A stretch of DNA of 60,000 nt from the NCBI GenBank assembly GCA_903813345.2, contig CAIIXF020000002.1, positions 16,935,467 through 16,995,466 on the forward strand, written 5' to 3'. This document shows, piece by piece, positions 35,272 to 47,326 of the stretch. Below the pieces are notes generated by a model. The model saw nothing but the letters and a program-made list of their open reading frames with translations, did no database searches and had not been told where the DNA came from. The first letter of the stretch is position 1. Each line of letters opens with the position of its first letter. Origin of the DNA: Owenia fusiformis (taxonomy: Eukaryota; Annelida; Polychaeta; Sabellida; Oweniidae). Both the position numbers and the translations under genes were made by a program.

Positions 35272-38200
35272 CCATTTTTACTTTTATAACTATAAATTGA
35301 AAAGTAGTGGAGCGATTTTGTTCATATTTGGTATGTGAATACTATAAGCATGGCACACTGTCTAATGACACTTTGGGTAGTAGGCGACCGTTTTGAAAAA
35401 TGGCGACCATTTTTACATTTTTTACTGTAACTCAAAAAGTAGTAGAGCGATTTTGTTCATATTTTTATATGTGAATACTATAAGCATGGCACAATGTCTA
35501 ATGACACTTTGGGTAGTAGGCGACCATTTTGAAAAATGGCGACCATTTTTACTTTTATAACTATAAATTGAAAAGTAGTGGAGCGATTTTGTTCATATTT
35601 GGTATGTGAATACTATAAGCATGGCACACTGTCTAATGACACTTTGGGTAGTAGGCGACCGTTTTGAAAAATGGCGACCATTTTTACATTTTTTACTGTA
35701 ACTCAAAAAGTAGTAGAGCGATTTTGTTCATATTTTTATATGTGAATACTATAAGCATGGCACACTGTCTAATGACACTTTGGGTAGTAGGCGACCATTT
35801 TGAAAAATGGCGACCATTTTTACTTTTATAACTATAAATTGAGAAGTAGTGGAGCTATTTTGTTCATATTTGGTATGTGAATACTATAAGCATGGCACAC
35901 TGTCGAATAACACTTTTGGTGGAGGCGACCATTTTGAAAAATGGCGACCATTTTTACATTTTTTACTATAACTCAAAATGTAGTAGAGCGATTTTGTTCA
36001 TATTTTATATGTGAATACTTTAAGCATGGCACACTGTCTAATGACACTTTGGGTAGTAGGCGACCATTTTGAAAAATGGTGACCATTTTTACTTTTATAA
36101 CTATAAATTGAAAAGTAGTGGAGCGATTTTGTTCATATTTGGTATGTGAATACTATAAGCATGGCACACTGTCTAATGACACTTTGGGTAGTAGGCGACC
36201 ATTTTGAAAAATGGCGACCATTTTTACTTTTATAACTATAAATTGAAAAGTAGTGGAGCGATTTTGTTCATATTTGGTATGTGAATACTATAAGCATGGC
36301 ACACTGTCTAATGACACTTTGGGTAGTAGGCGACCGTTTTGAAAAATGGCGACCATTTTTACATTTTTTACTGTAACTCAAAAAGTAGTAGAGCGATTTT
36401 GTTCATATTTTTATATGTGAATACTATAAGCATGGCACACTGTCTAATGACACTTTGGGTAGTAGGCGACCATTTTGAAAAATGGCGACCATTTTTACTT
36501 TTATAACTATAAATTGAGAAGTAGTGGAGCGATTTTGTTCATATTTGGTATGTGAATACTATAAGCATGGCACACTGTCGAATAACACTTTTGGTGGAGG
36601 CGACCATTTTGAAAAATGGCGACCATTTTTACATTTTTTACTATAACTCAAAATGTAGTAGAGCGATTTTGTTCATATTTTATATGTGAATACTTTAAGC
36701 ATGGCACACTGTCTAATGACACTTTGGGTAGTAGGCAACCATTTTGAAAAATGGTGACCATTTTTACTTTTATAACTATAAATTGAAAAGTAGTGGAGCG
36801 ATTTTGTTCATATTTGGTATGTGAATACTATAAGCATGGCACACTGTCTAATGACACTTTGGGTAGTAGGCGACCATTCTGAAAAATGGCGACCATTTTT
36901 ACTTTCATAACTATAAATTGAAAAGAAGTGGAGTGATTTTGTTCATATTTGGTATGTAAATACTATAAGCATGGCACACTGTCTAATGACACTTTGGGTA
37001 GTAGGCGACCGTTTTGAAAAATTGCGACCATTTTTACATTTTTTACTGTAACTCAAAAAGTAGTAGAGCGATTTTGTTCATATTTTATATGTGAATACTT
37101 TAAGCATGGCGCACTTTCTAATGACACTTTGGGTAGTAGACGACCATTTTGAAAAATGGCGACCATTTTTACTTTTATAACTATAAATTGAGAAGTAGTG
37201 GAGCGATTTTGTTCATATTTGGTATGTGAATACTATAAGCATGGCACACTGTCGAATAACACTTTTGGTGGAGGCGACCATTTTGAAAAATGGCGACCAT
37301 TTTTACATTTTTTACTATAACTCAAAATGTAGTAGAGCGATTTTGTTCATATCTTATATGTGAATACTTTAAGCATGGCACACTGTCTAATGACACTTTG
37401 GGTAGTAGGCGACCATTTTGAAAAATGGTGACCATTTTTACTTTTATAACTATAAATTGAAAAGTAGTGGAGCGATTTTGTTCATATTTGGTATGTGAAT
37501 ACTATAAGCATGGCACACTGTCTAATGACACTTTGGGTAGTAGGCGACCATTTTGAAAAATGGCGACCATTTTTACTTTTATAACTATAAATTGAAAAGT
37601 AGTGGAGCGATTTTGTTCATATTTGGTATGTGAATACTATAAGCATGGCACACTGTCTAATGACACTTTGGGTAGTAGGCGACCGTTTTGAAAAATGGCG
37701 ACCATTTTTACATTTTTTACTGTAACTCAAAAAGTAGTAGAGCGATTTTGTTCATATTTTTATATGTGAATACTATAAGCATGGCACACTGTCTAATGAC
37801 ACTTTGGGTAGTAGGCGACCATTTTGAAAAATGGCGACCATTTTTACTTTTATAACTATAAATTGAGAAGTAGTGGAGCGATTTTGTTCATATTTGGTAT
37901 GTGAATACTATAAGCATGGCACACTGTCGAATAACACTTTTGGTGGAGGCGACCATTTTGAAAAATGGCGACCATTTTTACATTTTTTACTATAACTCAA
38001 AATGTAGTAGAGCGATTTTGTTCATATTTTATATGTGAATACTTTAAGCATGGCACACTGTCTAATGACACTTTGGGTAGTAGGCGACCATTTTGAAAAA
38101 TGGTGACCATTTTTACTTTTATAACTATAAATTGAAAAGTAGTGGAGCGATTTTGTTCATATTTGGTATGTGAATACTATAAGCATGGCACACTGTCTAA

Positions 38201-41200
38201 TGACACTTTGGGTAGTAGGCGACCGTTTTGAAAAATTGCGACCATTTTTACATTTTTTACTATAACTCAAAATGTAGTAGAGCGATTTTGTTCATATTTT
38301 ATATGTGAATACTTTAAGCATGGCGCACTTTCTAATGACACTTTGGGTAGTAGACGACCATTTTGAAAAATGGCGACCATTTTTACTTTTATAACTATAA
38401 ATTGAGAAGTAGTGGAGCGATTTTGTTCATATTTGGTATGTGAATACTATAAGCATGGCACACTGTCGAATAACACTTTTGGTGGAGGCGACCATTTTGA
38501 AAAATGGCGACCATTTTTACATTTTTTACTATAACTCAAAATGTAGTAAAGCGATTTTGTTCATATTTTATATGTGAATACTTTAAGCATGGCACACTGT
38601 CTAATGACACTTTGGGTAGTAGGCGACCATTTTGAAAAATGGTGACCATTTTTACTTTTATAACTATAAATTGAAAAGTAGTGGAGCGATTTTGTTCATA
38701 TTTGGTATGTGAATACTATAAGCATGGCACACTGTCTAATGACACTTTGGGTAGTAGGTGACCATTTTGAAAAATGGCGACCATTTTTACTTTTATAACT
38801 ATAAATTGAAAAGTAGTGGAGCGATTTTGTTCATATTTGGTATGTGAATACTATAAGCATGGCACACTGTCTAATGACACTTTGGGTAGTAGGCGAATAA
38901 TTGAGAAGTAGTGGAGCGATTTTGTTCATATTTGGTATGTGAATACTATAAGCATGGCACACTGTCTAATGACACTTTGGGTAGTAGGCGACCGTTTTGA
39001 AAAATGGCGACCATTTTTACATTTTTTACTGTAACTCAAAAAGTAGTAGAGCGATTTTGTTCATATTTTTATATGTGAATACTATAAGCATGGCACACTG
39101 TCTAATGACACTTTGGGTAGTAGGCGACCATTTTGAAAAATGGCGACCATTTTTACTTTTATAACTATAAATTGAGAAGTAGTGGAGCGATTTTGTTCAT
39201 ATTTGGTATGTGAATACTATAAGCATGGCACACTGTCGAATAACACTTTTGGTGGAGGCGACCATTTTGAAAAATGGCGACCATTTTTACATTTTTTACT
39301 ATAACTCAAAATGTAGTAGAGCGATTTTGTTCATATTTTATATGTGAATACTTTAAGCATGGCACACTGTCTAATGACACTTTGGGTAGTAGGCAACCAT
39401 TTTGAAAAATGGTGACCATTTTTACTTTTATAACTATAAATTGAAAAGTAGTGGAGCGATTTTGTTCATATTTGGTATGTGAATACTATAAGCATGGCAC
39501 ACTGTCTAATGACACTTTGGGTAGTAGGCGACCATTCTGAAAAATGGCGACCATTTTTACTTTCATAACTATAAATTGAAAAGAAGTGGAGTGATTTTGT
39601 TCATATTTGGTATGTAAATACTATAAGCATGGCACACTGTCTAATGACACTTTGGGTAGTAGGCGACCGTTTTGAAAAATTGCGACCATTTTTACATTTT
39701 TTACTATAACTCAAAATGTAGTAGAGCGATTTTGTTCATATTTTATATGTGAATACTTTAAGCATGGCACACTGTCTAATGACACTTTGGGTAGTAGGCA
39801 ACCATTTTGAAAAATGGTGACCATTTTTACTTTTATAACTATAAATTGAAAAGTAGTGGAGCGATTTTGTTCATATTTGGTATGTGAATACTATAAGCAT
39901 GGCACACTGTCTAATGACACTTTGGGTAGTAGGCGACCATTCTGAAAAATGGCGACCATTTTTACTTTCATAACTATAAATTGAAAAGAAGTGGAGTGAT
40001 TTTGTTCATATTTGGTATGTAAATACTATAAGCATGGCACACTGTCTAATGACACTTTGGGTAGTAGGCGACCGTTTTGAAAAATTGCGACCATTTTTAC
40101 ATTTTTTACTGTAACTCAAAAAGTAGTAGAGCGATTTTGTTCATATTTTATATGTGAATACTTTAAGCATGGCGCACTTTCTAATGACACTTTGGGTAGT
40201 AGACGACCATTTTGAAAAATGGCGACCATTTTTACTTTTATAACTATAAATTGAGAAGTAGTGGAGCGATTTTGTTCATATTTGGTATGTGAATACTATA
40301 AGCATGGCACACTGTCGAATAACACTTTTGGTGGAGGCGACCATTTTGAAAAATGGCGACCATTTTTACATTTTTTACTATAACTCAAAATGTAGTAGAG
40401 CGATTTTGTTCTTATCTTATATGTGAATACTTTAAGCATGGCACACTGTCTAATGACACTTTGGGTAGTAGGCGACCATTTTGAAAAATGGTGACCATTT
40501 TTACTTTTATAACTATAAATTGAAAAGTAGTGGAGCGATTTTGTTCATATTTGGTATGTGAATACTATAAGCATGGCACACTGTCTAATGACACTTTGGG
40601 TAGTAGGCGACCATTTTGAAAAATGGCGACCATTTTTACTTTTATAACTATAAATTGAAAAGTAGTGGAGCGATTTTGTTCATATTTGGTATGTGAATAC
40701 TATAAGCATGGCACACTGTCTAATGACACTTTGGGTAGTAGGCGACCGTTTTGAAAAATGGCGACCATTTTTACATTTTTTACTGTAACTCAAAAAGTAG
40801 TAGAGCGATTTTGTTCATATTTTTATATGTGAATACTATAAGCATGGCACACTGTCTAATGACACTTTGGGTAGTAGGCGACCATTTTGAAAAATGGCGA
40901 CCATTTTTACTTTTATAACTATAAATTGAGAAGTAGTGGAGCGATTTTGTTCATATTTGGTATGTGAATACTATAAGCATGGCACACTGTCGAATAACAC
41001 TTTTGGTGGAGGCGACCATTTTGAAAAATGGCGACCATTTTTACATTTTTTACTATAACTCAAAATGTAGTAGAGCGATTTTGTTCATATTTTATATGTG
41101 AATACTTTAAGCATGGCACACTGTCTAATGACACTTTGGGTAGTAGGCGACCATTTTGAAAAATGGTGACCATTTTTACTTTTATAACTATAAATTGAAA

Positions 41201-42310
41201 AGTAGTGGAGCGATTTTGTTCATATTTGGTATGTGAATACTATAAGCATGGCACACTGTCTAATGACACTTTGGGTAGTAGGCGACCATTTTGAAAAATG
41301 GCGACCATTTTTACTTTTATAACTATAAATTGAAAAGTAGTGGAGCGATTTTGTTCATATTTGGTATGTGAATACTATAAGCATGGCACACTGTCTAATG
41401 ACACTTTGGGTAGTAGGCGACCGATTTGAAAAATGGCGACCATTTTTACATTTTTTACTGTAACTCAAAAAGTAGTAGAGCGATTTTGTTCATATTTTTA
41501 TATGTGAATACTATAAGCATGGCACACTGTCTAATGACACTTTGGGTAGTAGGCGACCATTTTGAAAAATGGCAACCATTTTTACTTTTATAACTATAAA
41601 TTGAGAAGTAGTGGAGCGATTTTGTTCATATTTGGTATGTGAATACTATAAGCATGGCACACTGTCGAATAACACTTTTGGTGGAGGCGACCATTTTGAA
41701 AAATGGCGACCATTTTTACATTTTTTACTATAACTCAAAATGTAGTAGAGCGATTTTGTTCATATTTTATATGTGAATACTTTAAGCATGGCACACTGTC
41801 TAATGACACTTTGGGTAGTAGGCGACCATTTTGAAAAATGGTGACCATTTTTATTTTTATAACTATAAATTGAAAAGTAGTGGAGCGATTTTGTTCATAT
41901 TTGGTATGTGAATACTATAAGCATGGCACACTGTCTAATGACACTTTGGGTAGTAGGCGACCATTCTGAAAAATGGCGACCATTTTTACTTTCATAACTA
42001 TAAATTGAAAAGAAGTGGAGCGATTTTGTTCATATTTGGTATGTAAATACTATAAGCATGGCACACTGTCTAATGACACTTTGGGTAGTAGGCGACCGTT
42101 TTGAAAAATTGCGACCATTTTTACATTTTTTACTATAACTCAAAAAGTAGTAGAGCGATTTTGTTCATATTTTATATGTGAATACTTTAAGCATGGCGCA
42201 CTTTCTAATGACACTTTGGGTAGTAGACGACCATTTTGAAAAATGGCGACCATTTTTACTTTTTTAACTTTAAATTGAAAAGTAGTGGAGCGATTTTGTT
42301 CATATTTGGT
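35272..42310 (-). repeat. 135-bp satellite array, reverse block with a five-unit higher-order repeat
   Basis: About 52 units of the same satellite, inverted relative to the forward block; the turn-round is the palindrome AAAAATGG-CGA-CCATTTTT at 35261-35279. Variants occur in a fixed order A-A-B-C-D. The diagnostic C-type phrase TGTCGAATAACAC starts at 35901, 36576, 37250 and 37925, giving a higher-order period of 674-675 bp (5 x 135). The order is broken near 38464 and at a junction near 38896 (GGCGA|ATAATTGAG), where a partial unit marks a rearrangement. Confidence 0.95.
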
Positions 42311-43337
42311 AAATGAATCTTATTTGCTTATTTCAGGATGTATGACATTGGTAATCAGCATGTCAAAAACATATAGATAGAATATGGTGGAATAACAGCA
42401 GGGAATAGATGGAAAAACAGATTGCATGTGGAATTGCAGCAATACTTCACCTGTATTTATCGTGAAAAACAACTTTTATTTAATGAATTGCCGCAATACT
42501 TCACCTGTATTTATCGTGAAAAACAACTTTTATTTAATTCACTGGAAGGAGCTGTTGACAGATGAACAATTAGGATGATAAATGATATGAGATGGCTTGA
42601 GAAATGACAACATTACATCACCAGGATTTATATACATATATATTAGCTGATTAAAAAATAAAAAGACATATACAACAATAGGCATAATATATGATACAAG
42701 ATGGCGCACAAGGATTTATGTACATACTACAAATCATATTCATAGATACTTAAATGATACCAGATGGAATGATGATGTGTGACAGTTGTGATTCTTATAG
42801 ACCATGATATGAGTCAAGTGTGGAGATGCCCCCTCCCCCACACACAAACAATAGCATTATGAATCAAGTGTGTACATGCCACCCCTCCCAATAGACTTTA
42901 GCAAAATTTCAAAGATTAAAGACTGATGTTGATATAATTCAGCACAATGATGAAAAATGGAAATTTTTTGCAAGGGTAATATAGTATGGTAATTACATAG
43001 AGATGTGTGATGGCTTGATAGCATATACTTTGATCAGCATTAGTCAAGTTCTGAAATCACTTTATCCCGCAGCAAATTTTTTTACCCAGCGCCGGGACAT
43101 GTCAGGTCTCAATCAATTATATCCCGACGTTTGCAAAAAAAAATTACGGGACAGTGAGTTTGAGAAACTGACTGTCCCGAGGCTCAGTGCTACAAAGTGC
43201 TCATACGGGATAAAGGTGTTTGCAATTGCGACTATCCCGCGAGCCCTATAAAATTACGTGACAGTGTATCTGTGATTCATTATATCCCGCTCTGTGAAAA
43301 ACATTTGTCGGGCTCGGGACTAATAATCAGATCTGGG
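42311..43337 (-). repeat. Inner inverted-repeat arm, right
   Basis: Complement of 32433-33454. Beyond it, 43338-43450 has an insertion absent from the left side (CCCACTTTCGTACCCACC nearby), followed by complementary subterminal CCCGCT units at 43452-43502. Confidence 0.9.
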
Positions 43338-43847
43338 AATCCCGATTATACCCTGAAAATCTCCCACTTTCGTACCCACCTTGATCCACTATTGTACCCA
43401 GTTTGATGAATACATTATTTGTCAATACAATTCTCAATAACAGCAAACAATAACAGCGGGGTCTCCTCATGTTTTCAGCGGGGCCTCCTCATTTTTTCAG
43501 CTGGGCCACTGGAACACCTTTAATAATGTATTTCGACCCCCATGGCAGGTGTCATTGTCCAGTAACTTATCAATACAGACCATCTTGATCCGATATTTAT
43601 TATGGAGTATGTAAATCGTATTTATTGCCTTTATTTTAACTATAAAGGTAATTTATGAACAGTAAATTATGCAAACGTGCATGATGACGCCCCTTTCCTT
43701 CATGCAAGTAAAAAATAATCATTTTTCATGTCATTTTTTGTCAAATATATCTGTTTTCAAAGTTTTGCTGGAGTATCAAAGAACGGTAATAAGTATTTTC
43801 ATCCTTTTGGTTCATTTTCCAAAGTGATACAAATAAACAGGACTATG

Positions 43848-43914
43848 CTCGCGATTTCAGCGGGAACTTGCTCGCGACTTTTCAATCATAGCGGGGCTTT
43901 AGATACTACCCTTG
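43848..43914 (-). repeat. Right terminal inverted repeat of the 12-kb element
   Basis: Ends GGGGCTTTAGATACTACCC then TTG; complement of the left end. GACAT follows immediately and equals the five bases before the left end. Confidence 0.88.
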
Positions 43915-44039
43915 GACATGTTATTGATAAAAATAAACTATGTTTAGGAATTATGTGTGACTTATCCAAAGCATTTGATACCTTGGACCACACTGTTCTT
44001 CTGAATAATCTAGATCATTATGGTGTGACAGGTTTATAA
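43915..44039 (+). pseudogene. Non-LTR retrotransposon reverse-transcriptase fragment, right part
   Basis: Continues the LINE fragment from 31902. The frame has the palm-domain motif CDLSKAFDTLDHTVLL, with the conserved Asp of 'DLSKAFD', and stops at TAA 44037-44039 soon after HYGVTGL. The downstream FADD catalytic block is absent. Dead copy. Confidence 0.85.
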
Positions 44040-44494
44040 CCTATTTCAAAACCCTGTTAGGATATTTAGGTAACTAATTTCAGACCCTGCTTGGAGAGCA
44101 ATTTTAAGCTCCAGTGAACTGTGAATGAAGCTATTTTAATCCGTATTGAATTGAGAGAGAAATCAAGTTAGTGTTAGCCCAGGTATTGAAACTGCCAAGA
44201 CAATTGCAAGGTAAATATCCCTCCATCTTTTCAAGATAACTATGTAATGTATCTTATAGATAGTTTGATAACTTGTATTATCTCAGAGAACTATTTGTAA
44301 GCTTCATTTTGATATAAAACATTTAATATCGAAACTGTAATTTTGGAGATATTAGGTAGTTTATGGATCAATTTGACCACACCAATAGTCTTATTTTATT
44401 TATCATGATAATTTTTCAAACTGCGTGGATAATATGCCCGGTAGGGTGTCATGCACTTGAAAAAGGTATTATTCTAGTCTAACTATAATCTTGC
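44040..44494. other. Unannotated DNA
   Basis: AT-rich, stop-rich; nothing recognised between the LINE fragment and the minisatellite. Confidence 0.5.
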
Positions 44495-45085
44495 TATCAT
44501 ACCTCATCACCATGTGCATCGTACTTCATCATCATGCATGTGCATCATACCTCATCCTGGTACGTATCATGCCTCATAATCATGCACATCATACCTCATC
44601 ACTATGTGCATCATACCTCATCACCATGTGCATCGTACTTCATCATCATGTGCATCATACCTCATCCTGGTACGTATCATGCCTCATAATCATGCACATC
44701 ATACCTCATCACTATGTGCATCATACCTCATCACCTTACGCATCGTACTTCATCATCATGTGCATCATACCTCATCCTGGTACGTATCATACCTCATAAT
44801 TATGCACATCATACCTCATCACTATGTGCATCATACCTCATCACCATGTGCATCGTACTTCATCATCATGTGCATCATACCTCATCCTGGTACGTATCAT
44901 GCCTCATAATCATGCACATCATACCTCATCACTATGTGCATCATACCTCATCACCTTACGCATCGTACTTCATCATCATGTGCATCATACCTCATCTTGG
45001 TACGTATCATACCTCATAATTATGCACATCATACCTCATCACTATGTGCATCATACCTCATCAACTTGCGCATCATTCCTCATCA
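44495..45085 (+). repeat. 22-bp minisatellite with a 110-bp higher-order period
   Basis: Basic unit CATCATACCTCATCACCATGTG (split: CATCATACCTC / ATCACCATGTG) and variants. Five distinct 22-bp variants in fixed order make a 110-bp repeat present about five times. All frames are open because the unit lacks stops, giving five overlapping spurious frames of about 100 codons rich in His, Ser and Ile; these are not taken as genes. Confidence 0.95.
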
Positions 45086-46430
45086 TCCACTCAAGCCACG
45101 TATTCCTTTCATTATATAACGAATTTTATGTTACATGACTTTATGTTTTTATTCCGCTATTTAATATACGCTCTACCATGAGTATTTGGTATCAAATTAA
45201 ACGTCTCTTAATCCTGCAAAATATCATTTAGTTTTTATCTCAGGGTTATAAAAGCTGGACGCATTATCAATCGTCGAACATTCCAAACTATCATTTTTTG
45301 CCTTGTAACCGACCACCCTTATGTTGATTGACAGTAACTTTTTTATATTCTGAAACGTATTTTGTTATAATAATTGACTATTTCATCACAAAGACTGCAT
45401 CGTGTCGGTTGTACGTTAGCTGGAATTAATTAATTTGCTAATTTACTATTGGAAAATCGACATTTAGTATGTGTAGCCCTCGAAGGCACCATCATCGACA
45501 CCATGCTTGAAATCAACGGTGTCGAGAAGCCTCTGCACTATTCATGATAATCCCCCATTTACTTCTTTGAAATATAAATTGCCTTATTAACGGATGTAAA
45601 ATATTTTCAAAATACATTTGAATATAACATATTTAGCTTGTTACGTATTTTTCGACGTAAAGTACTATTTTTCAAAACCATCATCGACTCTACAAGTACG
45701 TTGTCTTTGCACTCTGCTTTCAATCAAAATCAGGTTTCAATGTTAAGTAATGGTGTTGACGGTTTGTCTCAATATATATTGATAATATAAAAATACGCTT
45801 TACTGATGTTATTCTTTGACCACGTAAAGATTGTGATATTTACGACCATCAACGACTCCACCACATACGACTCCACCACATACGACTCCAAAATACTATC
45901 CACATATTAAGTAGGTCACATGTATAATCGAACGCTATATATTTGTTGAATGAACCTACGTTCATTAAATGACTATTTTGTTGTTTGTGTAGCATTTTAC
46001 AGTGATACCGAGCTAAGGATTTAGAGCATATTGTTCATTGTGATTACAACGTAAAGTGATTAGTAAAATTGAATCTATTAAGCAGATCATGTTATTTACT
46101 TATGATGCATATTCTGTTTGTCTTGAAATGCTATGGTAATGTGACACAAGAATTGGGATGATTGAGCAGTTCATAGTTTTATAAAATCACTGACAATAAA
46201 GATGCTAATTCCCCGATATTTCTTAATTTATAAACGTTTCGTTTCAGTGTACCATTAGACGAAATGTATTTCTTGCCATTATTGTAAAACAATAAATATT
46301 TCATTGGGATAATCAGTTTTGTGACATTTTATTAATGTGCATAACTTCCCACACTCTCATTAATATATCTGTGTTACTTATCAGACCTTTCTGATGATAT
46401 AAGAATATGGAACTCACCAACGCCGTGTCG
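45086..46430. other. Unannotated DNA with scattered CATCGAC motifs
   Basis: No gene recognised. A short motif like CCATCATCGACACC recurs at about 45489, 45679 and 45847 with a local tandem of ACGACTCCACCACAT near 45853-45893, and outside this stretch at 47369 and 47738. Confidence 0.45.
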
Positions 46431-47326
46431 TCGTTCCCTACAGACTACAGTACAGGGAGAGAAAGAAAAAGAAAGATACCAAAGGCTACTTAGAGCAAGA
46501 ACGATTGCGACAGCGAGCATCGTATACACCGAGAAATAACCTGTCTGCTGAAGCTCTTCAACGGATCAGAGAAAAGAACAACAAGGCATCCCGGGAATAC
46601 AGGGCACGCCAAGAGAAACAATCAAAACACGCCAGACTGAAGGGAACGCTCAGAGTCTCAAAGTGAAACTGCCAGGACACAAATGAAAATCCAAGAAATC
46701 CCAGAACGCATTTTTAAAACATTGAAGATAGGGCGACTGGACTTAAACCAGTAGGCCCACCAGGTACCTTTCGAATCAATGCTGTGAGAGGGGTTTCCGA
46801 TAATATTGTTGAAACGCGAGAATTATCGTGCTATTGTGACGCATGCAAAACAGATACGTCATCCTCACCCAGTGGTTGGCAAAGGAACAACCTTATAACC
46901 GTTAGGAAGACCCAGCAGGCAGCTAAGGTGGTCACCGAGCAACCATCTTTAAAACCAAAACGGACCACACGACGAGCACACCCGACACCCAGTACGTCAA
47001 GTAAAGCATCGACGCCCTCCGACGTTTCCACTCTTTCAACCACATTGAAGCGTCGGCCTTTAGTAACCCCATCTACAAGTTCAAAGTCTTCAGACACAAT
47101 TGTTTCCGCGAAGAAAAGGAAAGTCCCGATAAAAAGAACAGACACTGTAAATATTTGCAAGGCATGCGGTGTCAACTATTATTCGTATTTACAATCGCAG
47201 TTCGACTCGATCAAGTGCTCAAAATGCTCCGACTGGTTTCATGATTCCGGGAAATGTTCTCGTGTAAAGGGGATACTCATTGGAGAAATATTTACATGCT
47301 TTAATTGCAATAAAAGACGACCTTAA
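46431..47326 (+). pseudogene. Decayed or internally deleted gene with a C-terminal PHD-like zinc finger
   Basis: Three pieces in different frames. About 46466-46668 encodes a very basic, helical stretch (KKDTKGYLEQERLRQR ... EKNNKASREYRARQ). About 46742-46860 continues with VGPPGTFRINAVRG and a cysteine group ELSCYCDACK. The open frame 46784-47326 then has a Ser/Thr/Lys-rich linker and a finger of the form C-x2-C, C-x2-C-x2-WFH, C, C-x2-C (CKACGVNYYSY; CSKCSDWFHDSGKC; CFNCNKRRP), like a PHD finger. From memory, this order (basic N-terminus, SCxC motif, PHD-like end) recalls long proteins dispersed in marine invertebrate genomes, in which a large middle region would be missing here. Could instead be a short spliced gene. 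Confidence 0.5.

Larger units (their letters stand above)
31903..43914. mobile_element. 12.0-kb satellite-bearing inverted-repeat DNA transposon
   Basis: The ends are 67-bp inverted repeats, CACGGGTAGTATCTAAAG on the left and the complement of CAAGGGTAGTATCTAAAG on the right, differing at only a few positions. GACAT directly flanks it (31898-31902 and 43915-43919), and removing the element with one GACAT copy puts the flanking LINE reverse-transcriptase frame back in register. Inside: about 370 bp and 345 bp of unrelated subterminal DNA, inner inverted arms of about 1 kb, and a core of 135-bp satellite units in two opposed blocks. No frame longer than about 82 codons, no transposase, so it is non-autonomous. 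Terminal CAC with a 5-bp duplication recalls Transib/CMC-type elements, but this is only a suggestion; the superfamily is open. Confidence 0.88.

Noticed and set aside
33455-42310. CRISPR-like regular repeats
   Set aside because: Units are contiguous 135-bp satellites without unique spacers, in eukaryotic DNA.
32334-43406. Apparently conserved frame starting MLIRDKGVCNCDYPAS in two places
   Set aside because: It is the same DNA read from both arms of the inverted repeat, so conservation reflects arm identity, not coding selection.
44491-45138. Five overlapping 100-codon frames rich in His/Ser/Ile
   Set aside because: They are phase-shifted readings of the 22-bp minisatellite, which lacks stops in any frame; no start context or non-repeat sequence.
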